Assembly (NCBI GenBank): GCA_009829735.1
Contig: CM020618.1
Location: 27,194,894 to 27,258,893 of the forward strand
Length of the DNA: 64,000 nt
Reading direction: 5' to 3'
From: Pyropia yezoensis
Lineage: Eukaryota; Rhodophyta; Bangiophyceae; Bangiales; Bangiaceae
Under the pieces are notes generated by a model. The model saw only the letters and a program-made list of their open reading frames with translations. It searched no databases and had not been told where the DNA came from. Below, piece by piece: positions 1 through 9,832 of this stretch. Each line of letters starts with the position of its first letter. Position 1 is the stretch's first letter. The translations under genes and the position numbers were made by a program.

Positions 1-1306
1 CCCTCCTTCTGACTTTGCTCTTCTCCCTTCTCCCGTCCTCCCGCCTCAGTCCCCGTCCTGCTCCCGTCCCTCCCTGGCCCTCTTGTCTCTTTTAATTGCA
101 TGTCCTTTTCCCCCCCCTCTTCCGTCACACTCCCGGGGGCCGGGGCTTGTTTTTCTTCCACGATTATTGCTGAGCGCCTTCGTTCGCCGCTTGCTTGCTG
201 AGACATACCGCAAGAATTTGATGATGAGCAGGGTCGTTGCTGGGTCATTATTGCTGACCGGCAAGAATCTCCCACGGGTTTCTGGTGTCATACTTTCAGC
301 AGGCCAATAGGAAGCACGCTGGACAGTTAAACTTAACAGAACTATGAACAACCGGCGAGCTCCTCTGTGGCGTGCGCGCAAGCGTTGGTAGAAGGGGAGG
401 CTTTCGTTGAATTGTGGGGGGCGTTCGTCAAGACTCGCCGAAGCGGCATGCCGGCGGCGCCGACATTCCGAGCCAATATCCCCAATACCCTGCCACTGCT
501 CTGGCGTCGAAGCGTGTGGGGGCGGGAAATTGGTAGCGCCGCTGCCGTCATCGACACCACCCTGCCATACGTGTCCGACGGGCAACGACGGCTGCGAGAG
601 TAACTGTGGTAAAAGCGGCAGGCAGAATGCCCTGGGAGTCGCCGACAACACCGCCGGCCATTACGTCGACAACCACACACACACACAGGAATCCACAGAC
701 AGGCCAGAAGGGAACAGGAAAGAGCCCAAGCGTAATCCACTCGCCCGCCCCTTCAGAGGCAAAGGTAACAAGAACAAAGCGCAAGGGAGCAAGAGCCCAA
801 TGCACTATTGATTTTACAAGATGGCCCCTGGGAGACCCCGGAGCTACCCTCGAGAGCATCCCCCCTGGCCCCTCCCGGGGCCCTGAGCGGGGCCCCCAGA
901 GGGACCCCCGAGCGCGCCAAGTGCCAGCGAGGCACCGGCCACTCACTGGGCCAACTATCGAAAAGCAAGCGAAAATCCCCCTACACATAAGTGTCAATCC
1001 CCAAAATGCCCCAGAGGAAAAGAGGCGAAAAACGCGAAAGAACGCAAGGAAAAGAAATACAAAAATCAAGCAAATGACAAAGTGGGTCAGCACGACCACA
1101 AACCGTGCAAGTCCTCCAGTCGGGTGGGCCAATCAGGCTCCAGGTGTGTCGACACAACACCGGGCCACCTGGCCGAGGATCCTTAGCCTGCGTATGGCTC
1201 CACGTGACCCTGCTGACCAGGTCCCACGTCACTTCCCCGAGGGCCCGCCTGTCCCCAGAGGCCAGAACGCAGCACCACAGCCCATGCAGCCAACGTACAC
1301 CTGCGC
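1..1306. other. Unassigned spacer, nothing recognised
   Basis: Mixed-composition sequence with short open frames on both strands, none with a recognisable domain or convincing codon bias. A short CA-rich stretch lies near 675-690 and a C/G-rich stretch with GGGCCC-type words near 830-920. I see no RNA gene and no element boundary. Confidence 0.5.
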
Positions 1307-2130
1307 GCGCAGCACGCAGCAGCTACATATGATGGTGATGGCCTCCACCAATTTCGGCAGAAGCACGTCCACCAGCATGAAAAGCCCCCCAAAGCCCCGC
1401 ACCCAGCTGTCATTGACGTGCGCCATCACCGGCACAATCCGCACAAACCGCACGAACTGCAGCTGTCTTCAATGTGCGCCACCACGTGCACCAGTCACAC
1501 CAACCGCACCAACTGCCGCCGCAGCCACGCGTGCCCACAGACCGTACAGCTAACAGAAACCCGCACGTGCATCGCGCAGCAGCTACAGAAAACGGCGTTT
1601 GCAACCACCAACGTCGGCAGAAGCGGGTCCACCAGCAGGAAGAGCACCCCAAAGCCCCTGCTACCACCTGCACCAAAAGCACCCACCACACCAGCCGCAC
1701 AAACCGCCGCCGCAGGAACGCGGGCCCACATACAGTCTTCCTCCACTGCTGTGACATCCTTTCTTGGGCACGGTGTCTAGTAAACAATGCAGGTCGACCG
1801 ACCTCTACGGTGCGATCAACGCATGTGTCAGCATTCGATCGTTGTCACCGACCAATGAGAGGGCGGAATCAAGTTACAATCCTTGGGCTTACGGTCGCCA
1901 CAAAGGGTGCCCAACAATGGAGAAAGCCTGTTCCGTGCAGCCCACAGTCACCCACACGCGCAGCACACAGAAGAGTCGGGAGAAGGCGCTCATCACCACC
2001 GCCGAGCAATCGGCGTTGTGTATGAGCACAAACACCCACTAAAGCACCAGTACCATCAGCGGAAGCGCCGCCCAATTCCCCCACCCAGCTGTCGTCGACT
2101 TGGGCCAGAGCCGCTACGAACAGTAGTTAT
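1307..2130. repeat. Degenerate tandem repeat array, about 262-bp unit
   Basis: Two units are clear by eye, starting near 1307 and near 1569; each opens with a GCAGCAGCTACA-like word followed by a shared CCACCA..GTCGGCAGAAGC..GTCCACCAGCA stretch. A shorter sub-repeat of about 57 bp beginning CAGCTGTC occurs at about 1406 and 1459, and a third degraded unit lies beyond the MITE (CACCCAGCTGTC again near 2083). On the minus strand the units translate to related hydrophobic segments (for example GFGGLFMLVDVLLP and GFGVLFLLVDPLLP), so a decayed repeated coding sequence is possible, but no intact gene is seen. Confidence 0.5.
1733..1930 (-). mobile_element. 198-bp MITE, copy A (TA-flanked, CAGT ends)
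   Basis: This stretch is the reverse complement of the element at 50219-50416 with only scattered differences over its full 198 bp. Its ends are inverted repeats beginning CAGKCTTYCTCCA. The left flank is TA; the right flank is TT, so one side of the target duplication has changed. It has no coding capacity. The TA target and CAGT termini fit a Tc1/mariner-type non-autonomous element. It is inserted inside the tandem array at 1307-2130, splitting a repeat unit. Confidence 0.75.
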
Positions 2131-2224
2131 CGCCGCCACTCGTATTCAATTCCTCTGTCCGGCGACACCAAAAACCGCAGCAAACTGCAGCGCCTGTAGA
2201 CAAGAGAGTGTCAGCGCTGCTCAC

Positions 2225-2545
2225 ACGCACACAGCTGGGGGGTGGTGGTGGGGGAGAGGGGGCACACAACCGCCGTGCGGGGTACACCACCTTGCGCCGC
2301 ACACAGACAGGGGCGGGTGATCGGTGGGAGAAAAGAGGGGGCACACCACCGCCATGCGGGGGACACCACCGGCACCTCACGCAGCTGAGGGAGGGTGGTG
2401 ATGATAAAGAAGGGCCACAGCACCGTTCTGGGAGGAAAACACCTGCGCCGCACACAGCCGGGGGGTGGTGGCGGAGGAGAGGGGGCACACCACCGCTGTG
2501 CGGGGGACACCACAGGCTGCCGCACACCGAAAGGGGATGGTGACG
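2225..2545. repeat. Minisatellite, about 76-bp unit, 4 copies
   Basis: Four units recur at about 2258, 2335, 2411 and 2481. The first, second and fourth share a GGGGCACACMACCGCYRTGC core followed by GGGGKACACCAC; the third is degraded. Linkers carry GCCGCACACAG and GGGGTGGTGG words. The array is open in several frames only because of its composition. Confidence 0.7.
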
Positions 2546-3860
2546 GGGGCGTCGCGTCGCCGACAGAGCCACCGAGCCACAGCAGCCGCACAAGAATGAG
2601 CAAAACGACTGAGAAACTGTGCCACGCCCCGCGCGCGAGCAGGGACACGCACGCAAGCGGGGAGATAACTGTGCGGTGAGGCGCAGCAAGCAAGACGGAG
2701 ACGAGGCGACGGACTGGACACGGACGGTCACGCACCGTGGCGGCCAGTATGTGCTGAACGCACGGTAAAAAGTGGACGACGAGAGAAACGGACTGCGGAC
2801 GTCGAGTGAACCTCAGCACGAACGAGAGCGGCCACACGCCGTCCATGACAGTGGAAGTCAGAGGCGATCTGGGCTCTCTACTGCATGCCATTGTTCGATT
2901 TCAATTGGGACCAGTCACGCAATTCAGTAAGCCACGAAGCTTTGCGCGTTGCGACAAGCTTTGCGGTTCCGCCGATGTGGCCATTTTTTTTAAAAGCACT
3001 CTATCTATCGTGCTGTTATAAAAAATGTGCCAAGACACCGGGAGGCGGCTCTAGGCCGCGAGCGCTAAGCGCCTGCGCAACGGCGGCCGGTCCTGCAAGG
3101 CGATATCCGGATAGTGGCCAGACAGGGAGGTGTGCACACAGGACCCTGGTAGATATCGGCTCACTGGATGTGGCCAATAGGTAGTTCTGCCGTTCTAATG
3201 GGTGTTCTGTCACACCCTTCCCTTATGCTTTCGTGGTAGACGTATGTACTGTACATGACGGGACTGGACCGCGCAGCGGGTCTTAAACCGAATATATTAT
3301 CTTCCGTTCCGGCACGTACGCGCACTGTCAAATGCGTGATTGCAGGCCCCGCGGGCCCGGGCGTCGCCGCTTCTTCAAGCCGTAAAATTGCACGTTGCCT
3401 GCGGTGCACGCCATGAAACCATAAAAACGCTGCAAGGCATGCACATTTCGAGATGAGACCCGAACTGCGCAAGACATGGGGCCTGCGGCTGCCTCCTCAC
3501 AACAAGTGGAAGACATTAGCCGCGCCGTGCACACCATAACTCGTACGTACCAGAAACGTACTGTAGCATAGCAGTGCCAGGTCTCATATCGCTGTGCTGC
3601 GGATCAGCTGACGCGCGCCTCTGGGCGGTGAGTCCTTGGCACTGCGCTGGACGCATTCTGAGGAGGGAGGGCACGTCGGAACATGCGCCTGTGCGACGGA
3701 AACGATCGCGCAGCACGGGAGAGTTGCACAAACCCTGCACAGCACGTGTTCAAAAAATGCAAAAATAGAGCCGCGTTGCACGTGCAAGCACAAGTGGAGG
3801 GCACGGGTTGTGCGAAATTTCGGGAGGAACGAGTATCGGATAGATATATATCTGCGGACC
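2546..3860. other. Unassigned spacer, lower GC
   Basis: This stretch is less GC-rich than the rest and contains an AT-rich patch near 2980-3025. No domain is recognisable in any frame, and I see neither inverted terminal repeats nor an RNA gene. Confidence 0.45.
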
Positions 3861-3990
3861 TTCTCAGTACACGGAAAAAAGGGACATTCTCCGTGTACTG
3901 AAACAGGGGGTAATTCTCCGCATACGGAAGAAACAATGGTAATTTCTCCACTCACGCAAAAACTGGACATTCTCCGTATACGGAGAAAAG
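3861..3990. repeat. Five tandem 26-30 bp repeats with palindromic core
   Basis: Units start at 3861, 3887, 3914, 3944 and 3970, each opening TTCTC. The cores are variants of TTCTCCGTATACGGAGAA, which is a perfect 18-bp palindrome in the last unit. The array lies just outside the left end of the transposon at 4045. The repeated palindrome could bind a dimeric factor or form hairpins; no function can be assigned. Confidence 0.7.
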
Positions 3991-4040
3991 GCCACGGTGG
4001 CAGCGTCGACCAGCGGCCCAGCGGTGGCGACACGGTCACC

Positions 4041-4044
4041 AGCA
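4041..4044. other. Left target-site duplication AGCA
   Basis: AGCA immediately precedes the left terminal inverted repeat and is repeated exactly at 7640-7643 right after the other end, as expected for a 4-bp target-site duplication. Confidence 0.75.
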
Positions 4045-4092
4045 CACCCCCAGTTAAGACGCCCGGAGAGCGGACACTAGGGTTCAGAGCGA
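4045..4092 (+). repeat. Left terminal inverted repeat of the transposon
   Basis: 48 bp beginning CACCCCCAGTTAAG and ending CAGAGCGA. It pairs with 7602-7639 apart from a roughly 10-bp insertion after the first 14 bases. Between this repeat and the gene end at 4588 I see no further coding sequence. Confidence 0.8.
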
Positions 4093-4587
4093 TTCCGGAT
4101 CAGCCATTGGCCCAGAGCGCTGTGTCAGGAGCAAATATGGCATATATTGAAACTTGTGACCCTATTCCAAGGTTCAAACGACGTGTCTGATGAGAATTGG
4201 AGCACAGCTGCCTGGGGCGCCTGCGGTGGGCCTCTCGGGTTGAAAGTCGACATGGAATCGGCACATTTCTTCTTGATGGAAGAGCGCCTAGAGCTATGTG
4301 GGCATCAGCACAGCAATGGCTAAGTCACACAAGGGAGCCCAAGAGAGGGAGAGCAGGTCGTCTGAGGCGGAAGGGGGTACTTGCACGGAAACAAGAGCAG
4401 CTTGATTATTCCCCCGTATCCCAGGAGGTCTCTTACAAGGGTTGGTCGTCCGATCCCCCTCCCCTGTATGCGCGCAGGTCGCACGCGGGGAAGCCGGGGG
4501 AAGCTGAGGGAATACATAGGAGCCTGGAAGACGTCCAAGCGGTCGTCCAGAGTGCACAGGTCATGTGAAAGAACAGCCAGTGTATCT

Positions 4588-7113
4588 TTAATCGTCAAGC
4601 AAGATGGCAAGGCACATTTCCTCTGCGGCAGCAAGCAAGGCATCTTCGGCCTCCGCTTCGGCCTCCTCCGCTGCTACTGCCTTATCCTTTCTCTGACGAT
4701 AAGCAGCTATCTTGGTCACAGCCCCTGCGGCCGTATTGGTCCCCCACTTGTTCATGTCGTCCTCGCGCATCCCAAGACACGCTGCCGACTCCCCAGGGCT
4801 GCTCCCGGCTGCTATCTTGGCACTAGTCGTGCGCATGTCGGTCTCCTTAGTCGCTTTGCGAGCTCCAGCCGCCGCGGCGGCCCGACGCTTGCCGAGGTTG
4901 AACGATGAGTCGTCTAAGCCGCATCCCACGGCCGCTTTCTGCAGCAGTCGCACACAGCGCTCCAGGAGGGTGGCTCCAACAAGGGCCTTGTTGTTCTGGT
5001 TGTCATGCCCATGCCACGCCTCTAAGCCTTGCTCACTGCAGAGGCCAATGGATCCATGCCGGTCCAGGAAGTCAGGCGCATGGCAGCAGAGGATGTGGAA
5101 CTTGGGGATGACACTGCACGACTCAAAGTCCGCAATGAGGCCGTCAACGAATGCAGCTACTCGTCGACGGAAGGTGGCTCGCTCCGCCGGCGGGATGATC
5201 TCCGCCCGGTTCATCACGGGGATGATAGAGCCCCAGAGAGTGCACGCATCGCGATAGGCACGCGCGCGCGATGCGGGCACGAAAGTGTCCAGCAGGTCGC
5301 ACAAGAGCTCCAGCTTAGCAGCAATTTTGTGGCACTGCTTTCCAGCGAACGCGCCCCCGTGGTACGGAGCCGGGCATACACCCACGCCGGACCGGAGGAC
5401 CTCGGCCATTGCCATGGAGTACTCAGCCGCCTTCTCCGGCCCTTGATCGAAGACAACCGCTTCAACGCCGAGGATAAGAAGGTAGCCCGTGCCACCTTGC
5501 GTCACGTGCAGCGGCATTGGGGCGATGTCAGCAACGTCAATGACCAGGAGGGGCTTCCGCCCAATGGAGAGGTGCTCGGTCATGTCCAAGGGCTCGTCCA
5601 TACCCGCCAGCGGCACATCTTGGTACGCAAGCGCCATGTCCTCAGCGTTCTGGATCGTACGGAGCCGACTTCCCACCTTGCTTCCAGCTTGCATGTTGCC
5701 ATACTCATGCAGGTGCTCGGCGTTTACCTTCGTTGGCCGCGCCCACGCAGTACAGAACAGGCAAGGCATCCGACACGTGGCTCCCGCGTGCCCCAGGTGC
5801 GTCGTCATGAAGGCATAGTCTCCCATCATGATGAGGTGGACCGGCCTGAGCTGGTCCCCGACAGTCATGCCATTGCTCCGCAGGTCCTCAATGTCGTCCG
5901 AGAAGAGGTCCGCCATTGTTGCTTGAGCGGCGTAGTCATCCTTCCGACATGGGAAGGCCCCAAAGAGGATGGTGTTCTCCCGTCTGCAGGGATGCTCCTG
6001 GTTGCCACACCCCAAGACCGCCTTGCACGTGTTCTGGGTCCCCCCCTTGTCCATCCCGAAGAGCACAATGACGGCGTTCGTAGACTTGCCCGCCAGCTCG
6101 CGCTCGATGAACATCCCACTCCGCCACAGGCGCTCAACCATCGCCTCCAGCGCTGCCCGAACGCTAGCGAGCGTCGCTCCAACCTCCGTCGAGGTCACGA
6201 GGTTGCTGCTCTTGGTGTACTCAGCCTTCAACCCCGCACGCAACACCTCTCGGCTGGCCAGGCCGCTGGCGGGTCCACCTTGGAGACGACGCAGAGCCGC
6301 CCACGTCTCCTGGGTCAGCTTCCGAGCAACAACGAACTTGGCCTGCACATCGACCGGAAGAGGAACCAGCGCGCGTCGTGGCACCACCGCAATGACGCCG
6401 TCACGTGCAGCCCTCCGGCTGAGGTCGCCAATCAACGTCTGGTACGAGTCCACGCGGGACTCGCACCGGCTCGACAGAGTGTCCCAAGCGAACGAGGAGC
6501 GACGCCGCAGCTGGCGACGACCCACATCTGCACCAAGAGGGACGCTCAGGCGCCGGTACAGCATCGGTCGGCCGTTGCCCCAGCGCGCCCGCACCTCCAG
6601 GGGCTTCATCAGCTCAAGGTACATCCGCACGATGCCCAGCACCTCCTCACGCTGCGCGTCGTCCATCCAGGCAGAAGATGACCGTACGACTGTCATCGCC
6701 TCACCAGCCGTGCGGGTGGGGGGAGCGGGCGCCACGTCCAGCGCGCATGCTCCTACCGTCGTAACGAGACGCGGGGCGGCAGCGGAGGCCTCACACGCGG
6801 CGCAAGGCAGCGCAGCTGCACGTGTACGCAGCCCGTCCACAGGTGCCAACCCACAGCCGCTGTGAGGAGCCTCTCCGGGGCCACCGTGCTGGGAAGCAAG
6901 AGCCCGTCGGGTAGCCAGAGACAGGCATGCACGACAGACCATCATCCGGTCTCGCGGAGCGCGCGCCGCCTGCTCCAGCGCCACCTGCGGTCCCCAAAGG
7001 AGTGCCAGGATACCCGGTGTGGGGGTGATGGTGGGGAGCCCATCGGTCGAAACCAACGGGTGCAGAAGTGAACAGTACGCACCAGGGGGAGTGGGGACAT
7101 CGTGTGGGGCCAT
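4588..7113 (-). CDS. Transposase-like protein of the TIR transposon
   Basis: This 841-residue frame is the only gene of the element; I chose the first ATG (7113) over an upstream GTG. The central part resembles the RNase H-like cores of transposon-derived proteins found in many eukaryotes: an Asp in FGMDKGG (about residue 353), GDYAFMTTHLGHAG followed by a Cys cluster CRMPCLFC (about 448), HGGAFAGKQCHKI (about 588), and KFHILCCH leading to SEQGLEAWHG (about 671-692), where the Glu or His could be catalytic. The N-terminal 150 residues carry CxxC-type Cys pairs (MVCRAC, LPCAACEAS), possibly a zinc-binding DNA-recognition region. The C-terminus is Ala/Glu-rich. No stop or frameshift is seen. 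The catalytic assignment and superfamily are inferred from motif order only. Confidence 0.75.
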   Translation of the reverse strand: MAPHDVPTPPGAYCSLLHPLVSTDGLPTITPTPGILALLWGPQVALEQAARAPRDRMMVCRACLSLATRRALASQHGGPGEAPHSGCGLAPVDGLRTRAAALPCAACEASAAAPRLVTTVGACALDVAPAPPTRTAGEAMTVVRSSSAWMDDAQREEVLGIVRMYLELMKPLEVRARWGNGRPMLYRRLSVPLGADVGRRQLRRRSSFAWDTLSSRCESRVDSYQTLIGDLSRRAARDGVIAVVPRRALVPLPVDVQAKFVVARKLTQETWAALRRLQGGPASGLASREVLRAGLKAEYTKSSNLVTSTEVGATLASVRAALEAMVERLWRSGMFIERELAGKSTNAVIVLFGMDKGGTQNTCKAVLGCGNQEHPCRRENTILFGAFPCRKDDYAAQATMADLFSDDIEDLRSNGMTVGDQLRPVHLIMMGDYAFMTTHLGHAGATCRMPCLFCTAWARPTKVNAEHLHEYGNMQAGSKVGSRLRTIQNAEDMALAYQDVPLAGMDEPLDMTEHLSIGRKPLLVIDVADIAPMPLHVTQGGTGYLLILGVEAVVFDQGPEKAAEYSMAMAEVLRSGVGVCPAPYHGGAFAGKQCHKIAAKLELLCDLLDTFVPASRARAYRDACTLWGSIIPVMNRAEIIPPAERATFRRRVAAFVDGLIADFESCSVIPKFHILCCHAPDFLDRHGSIGLCSEQGLEAWHGHDNQNNKALVGATLLERCVRLLQKAAVGCGLDDSSFNLGKRRAAAAAGARKATKETDMRTTSAKIAAGSSPGESAACLGMREDDMNKWGTNTAAGAVTKIAAYRQRKDKAVAAEEAEAEAEDALLAAAEEMCLAILLDD

Positions 7114-7601
7114 GGCGGCGGACCCGACGTTCACCCGGTAGGATGCCACGGTGCTCGGCGGACGTCACGATGTCTGATCTGACGGGGAGAGGGAAGGCGC
7201 CGCGTGTGACGCTCTGATGTCCGGATGTGACCGTGGGCTCAAGCAGGAGCGGGTGGGGCCGTTTGATTTGCGCTCCGGATCAGACCGATTCCCGAAAGAG
7301 TGTGAAATTTACATGCAAGGGCAAGAGCCCCTGAAAGTTGCATTCGCGCTCGGGGTAATGGCCGAAGCACTCTAAGTAACGCCTTTTTTTGCATGGAAAA
7401 AAAGGCCCGCATTATAGGGCATTTTTTGGGTCTATGAGAAGGACAGTGCCGTACCTCTTTGTTCTCTTGTTCCTTCTTTTGTGTTCTTGCTCCTGTTTTT
7501 CTTGTCGTATATAGACGTATATGTTTTCTCTCGTCCAACCAGGAAGCCGTGTCGGGAGAGAAGTGGCCCGAACGTGGCACGTGTTGGATGTAGTGCAATA
7601 T

Positions 7602-7639
7602 TCGCTCTGAACCCTAGTGTCCGCCCTTAACTGGGGGTG
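7602..7639 (-). repeat. Right terminal inverted repeat of the transposon
   Basis: 38 bp, the inverted counterpart of 4045-4092 without the extra 10 bases. It overlaps the 3' end of the open frame at 7614-8375 and provides its stop codon. The 450 bp between this repeat and the transposase start contain no recognisable gene. Confidence 0.8.
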
Positions 7640-8375
7640 AGCACGGGCGGACGGCGCCGCCCCCCCCCCCCCCACACCCCCGCCGCGCGCTCGCCGCTTC
7701 ATCAAACTGCCTGTCCAGGCGGGCGATGCGGTCCAGTAAGAGGCGGATCCGACGGTCGTGGAGGTCGGGTGGGTCGGCCACCGCTGTGAAGGCGGCAGCC
7801 AGCGCCTCGGCCACGCGGCGGCGCGGGCTCGCCAGCTCCAAGGGCGGTTCTGGGGCGGCTGCCGCGGTGACGTGCCACGCTGCCGACGACGGGGCGGCCA
7901 CCTCCTCGGGCGTGCGCAGCGGCATCGATGTAGAGATTGAGCACACCCCAACGCGGCCCGCCGCCCACTCGTGGTAGAGCGCGTCGCCGCCGTCACCGTT
8001 GCCGGTAAGGTCGTTGACGGTTGTCGCCGTCTCCATCCCAGCGTCACGCATATCGTCGCGGCCACGCAAGGCGAAGGCCTTCGCCGCAACCAGGCCAGTG
8101 TGGTGGTCGAGGAGAGGGGAGGCTGCGCGCTTCCCCATGCTGGCCATGATGGCCAGCGCCGGGGGTTGCCCGCCCTGCCAACAGCGCAGCGCGTCGGCGG
8201 GCGCCCACTCCCCACAACCCCCCTCCTGTGTCATGCGGGTTCTTCGAAAAGCGCTGGTCGCCACCATCAGCAGCGGGACGAGAAACACAAGAGAGAGGAC
8301 ACGTCGAATTGCTCTCACCGTACTTGCGCGTGCTTTGTAAAAAGATGCGCTGGCACGCGCGTCTGGCCAGTCCAT
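7614..8375 (-). CDS. Hypothetical N-terminally anchored protein, 3' end in transposon
   Basis: About 253 residues from an ATG at 8375 (MDWPDARASASF). A hydrophobic segment at about residues 22-43 (VLSLVFLVPLLMVATSAF) after several Arg/Lys looks like a signal anchor. The rest is Ala-rich with a charged C-terminal helix (DRRIRLLLDRIARLDRQF) and then poly-Gly. I recognise no domain. The frame is open upstream to a GTG at 9026, but that part is low-complexity Arg/Pro/Gly and unlikely to be translated. The last few codons and the TAG stop lie inside the right inverted repeat of the transposon, so the original C-terminus was probably replaced on insertion. Confidence 0.4.
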   Translation of the reverse strand: MDWPDARASASFYKARASTVRAIRRVLSLVFLVPLLMVATSAFRRTRMTQEGGCGEWAPADALRCWQGGQPPALAIMASMGKRAASPLLDHHTGLVAAKAFALRGRDDMRDAGMETATTVNDLTGNGDGGDALYHEWAAGRVGVCSISTSMPLRTPEEVAAPSSAAWHVTAAAAPEPPLELASPRRRVAEALAAAFTAVADPPDLHDRRIRLLLDRIARLDRQFDEAASARRGCGGGGGGAVRPCSPPVKGGH

Positions 8376-9801
8376 TCCAGCCGGCACGGTGATGGCCAAC
8401 GCCGACTCGATTTCGTCGCTTGGGGGGTGGTAGGACCCCCACAACTGGCAACCCCCCACAAGGCAAAGGCCAGTGGGGGCAAACGCCTGACCGCCTGTCG
8501 CAGCCACTTTCTCGACGAGGACGGTGTCAGGATGGCGCGATGAGGGCGGCCAGCGGCGGCAGTGGCTCCGTGGCTGGTGCCGCCCCTCTGCCAGGGATGA
8601 TGCTCGTTGGCCGGGGGGGGAGAGGACGGCGCGCGCGGGACGGCGGGCGCCAGCCCGGTTGGCCCCGCAGACGCCCGGGCGGGAAGGCCGGCTGGCCACG
8701 ACCCGCCGCGCCGGCGGGCCACCGCGCCGCGCCGCGCCGCGCCGCGCCGTGTACGACGCGCTGGCCGCCTGGCGGCGGCGGCGGCGGCGTCCCCCGCCGC
8801 CCGCGTCGTCGGCCGCGTCGAGGGTGGTGGCAACGCCGGCGGCGGTGGGGGTGGCGGTGGGGTGCGTGTCGCCCATCACACATCGCCTTGTCCCCCGCGG
8901 GGGGCCGCTCCCTGACAGTGCGCAAGGACGACCCCTGTCACCGCCGCGCGGGGGCGGGCGGGTTTGTTTTTTTCTGGTTGTGGCCCGTGCATCGGTGCCA
9001 CCCCCCCCCCCCTCGTGTTGAGCCACCTCTGATGGTCAGTCAGCCACAACCATTTTTTTGTTGGGGGTGGTGGGCCGCGCGCGCCAGGCAGCGCGCCCCC
9101 CTCTCCCCACGCAATGGGTGTGTGTGGGCGGGGATCGCGTGCCAGACCGGCGACTGCCGGCGAGTCCTCGACACAAAACGGGGAGAAAAAGTATATCCAA
9201 GCACGACGAAAAAAAAAAAAAAGGGTAGTGGAATGTTGGGGAAAAAAGGGTGGAGGAGGTGTGGTGGGTGGGTGGGTGGTTTTGGGCGGGGGGGGGGGCG
9301 AGGCCCAATGTTGGGATGTCCACGGCTCGTGGGCGCTCTGGGAGGACACGCCTGCCGTGCGCGGCTGGGTGGACGAGGGGGTGAGGAGGAGGAGCCCACG
9401 GGGGGAGGCGTGTGTGACGTGCTCAACGAGCCGCCCCCGCCTCGTCCCGCGTGTCGCCAGTCCGACCCCACCCCCCACCCCCACCCCCCCCGCCCCCCAA
9501 CCACCCTCCCATCTGGCATGATGCACACAGACACTCTGTTTTTTTTCCAACACGAAATGTGTGTCTCTCTTTTTTTTCTTCCCCCACACGGCGTTTGTGC
9601 CACGGCGGCCACAGGCCAACGGGGAGACAGACCCACAACGCGCGGCCAGCCACGCCGTACGTTTGGACCGCCGCGGGGCGCCACCTCGCCCCCCCCCCCC
9701 CCCCCCCCCCGTTGATGGGAACGCCGATGGGATTGGTGCTCGGCGCGTGTCCTGGGCGGGCTGGGCGGCGGTCACCAACCCCCACTGCACGCGCCCCCCC
9801 C

Positions 9802-9832
<31 letters not shown>

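Larger units (their letters stand above)
4045..7639 (-). mobile_element. Complete 3.6-kb DNA transposon with TIRs and 4-bp TSD
   Basis: Both ends carry inverted repeats starting CACCCCCAGTTAAG: left 4045-4092 and right 7602-7639. After this shared 14-mer the left arm holds about 10 extra bases, then both arms share GCGGACACTAGGGTTCAGAG(CGA). The element is flanked by a perfect AGCA duplication (4041-4044 and 7640-7643) and holds one long minus-strand gene. No disabling lesion is visible, so it may be autonomous. CAC termini and a 4-bp duplication recall the Chapaev branch of the CMC superfamily, but that family assignment is tentative. Confidence 0.82.

Noticed and set aside
5029..6681. Plus-strand frame of 550 codons inside the transposon
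   Set aside because: It is antisense to the transposase-like gene, which carries the recognisable motifs.
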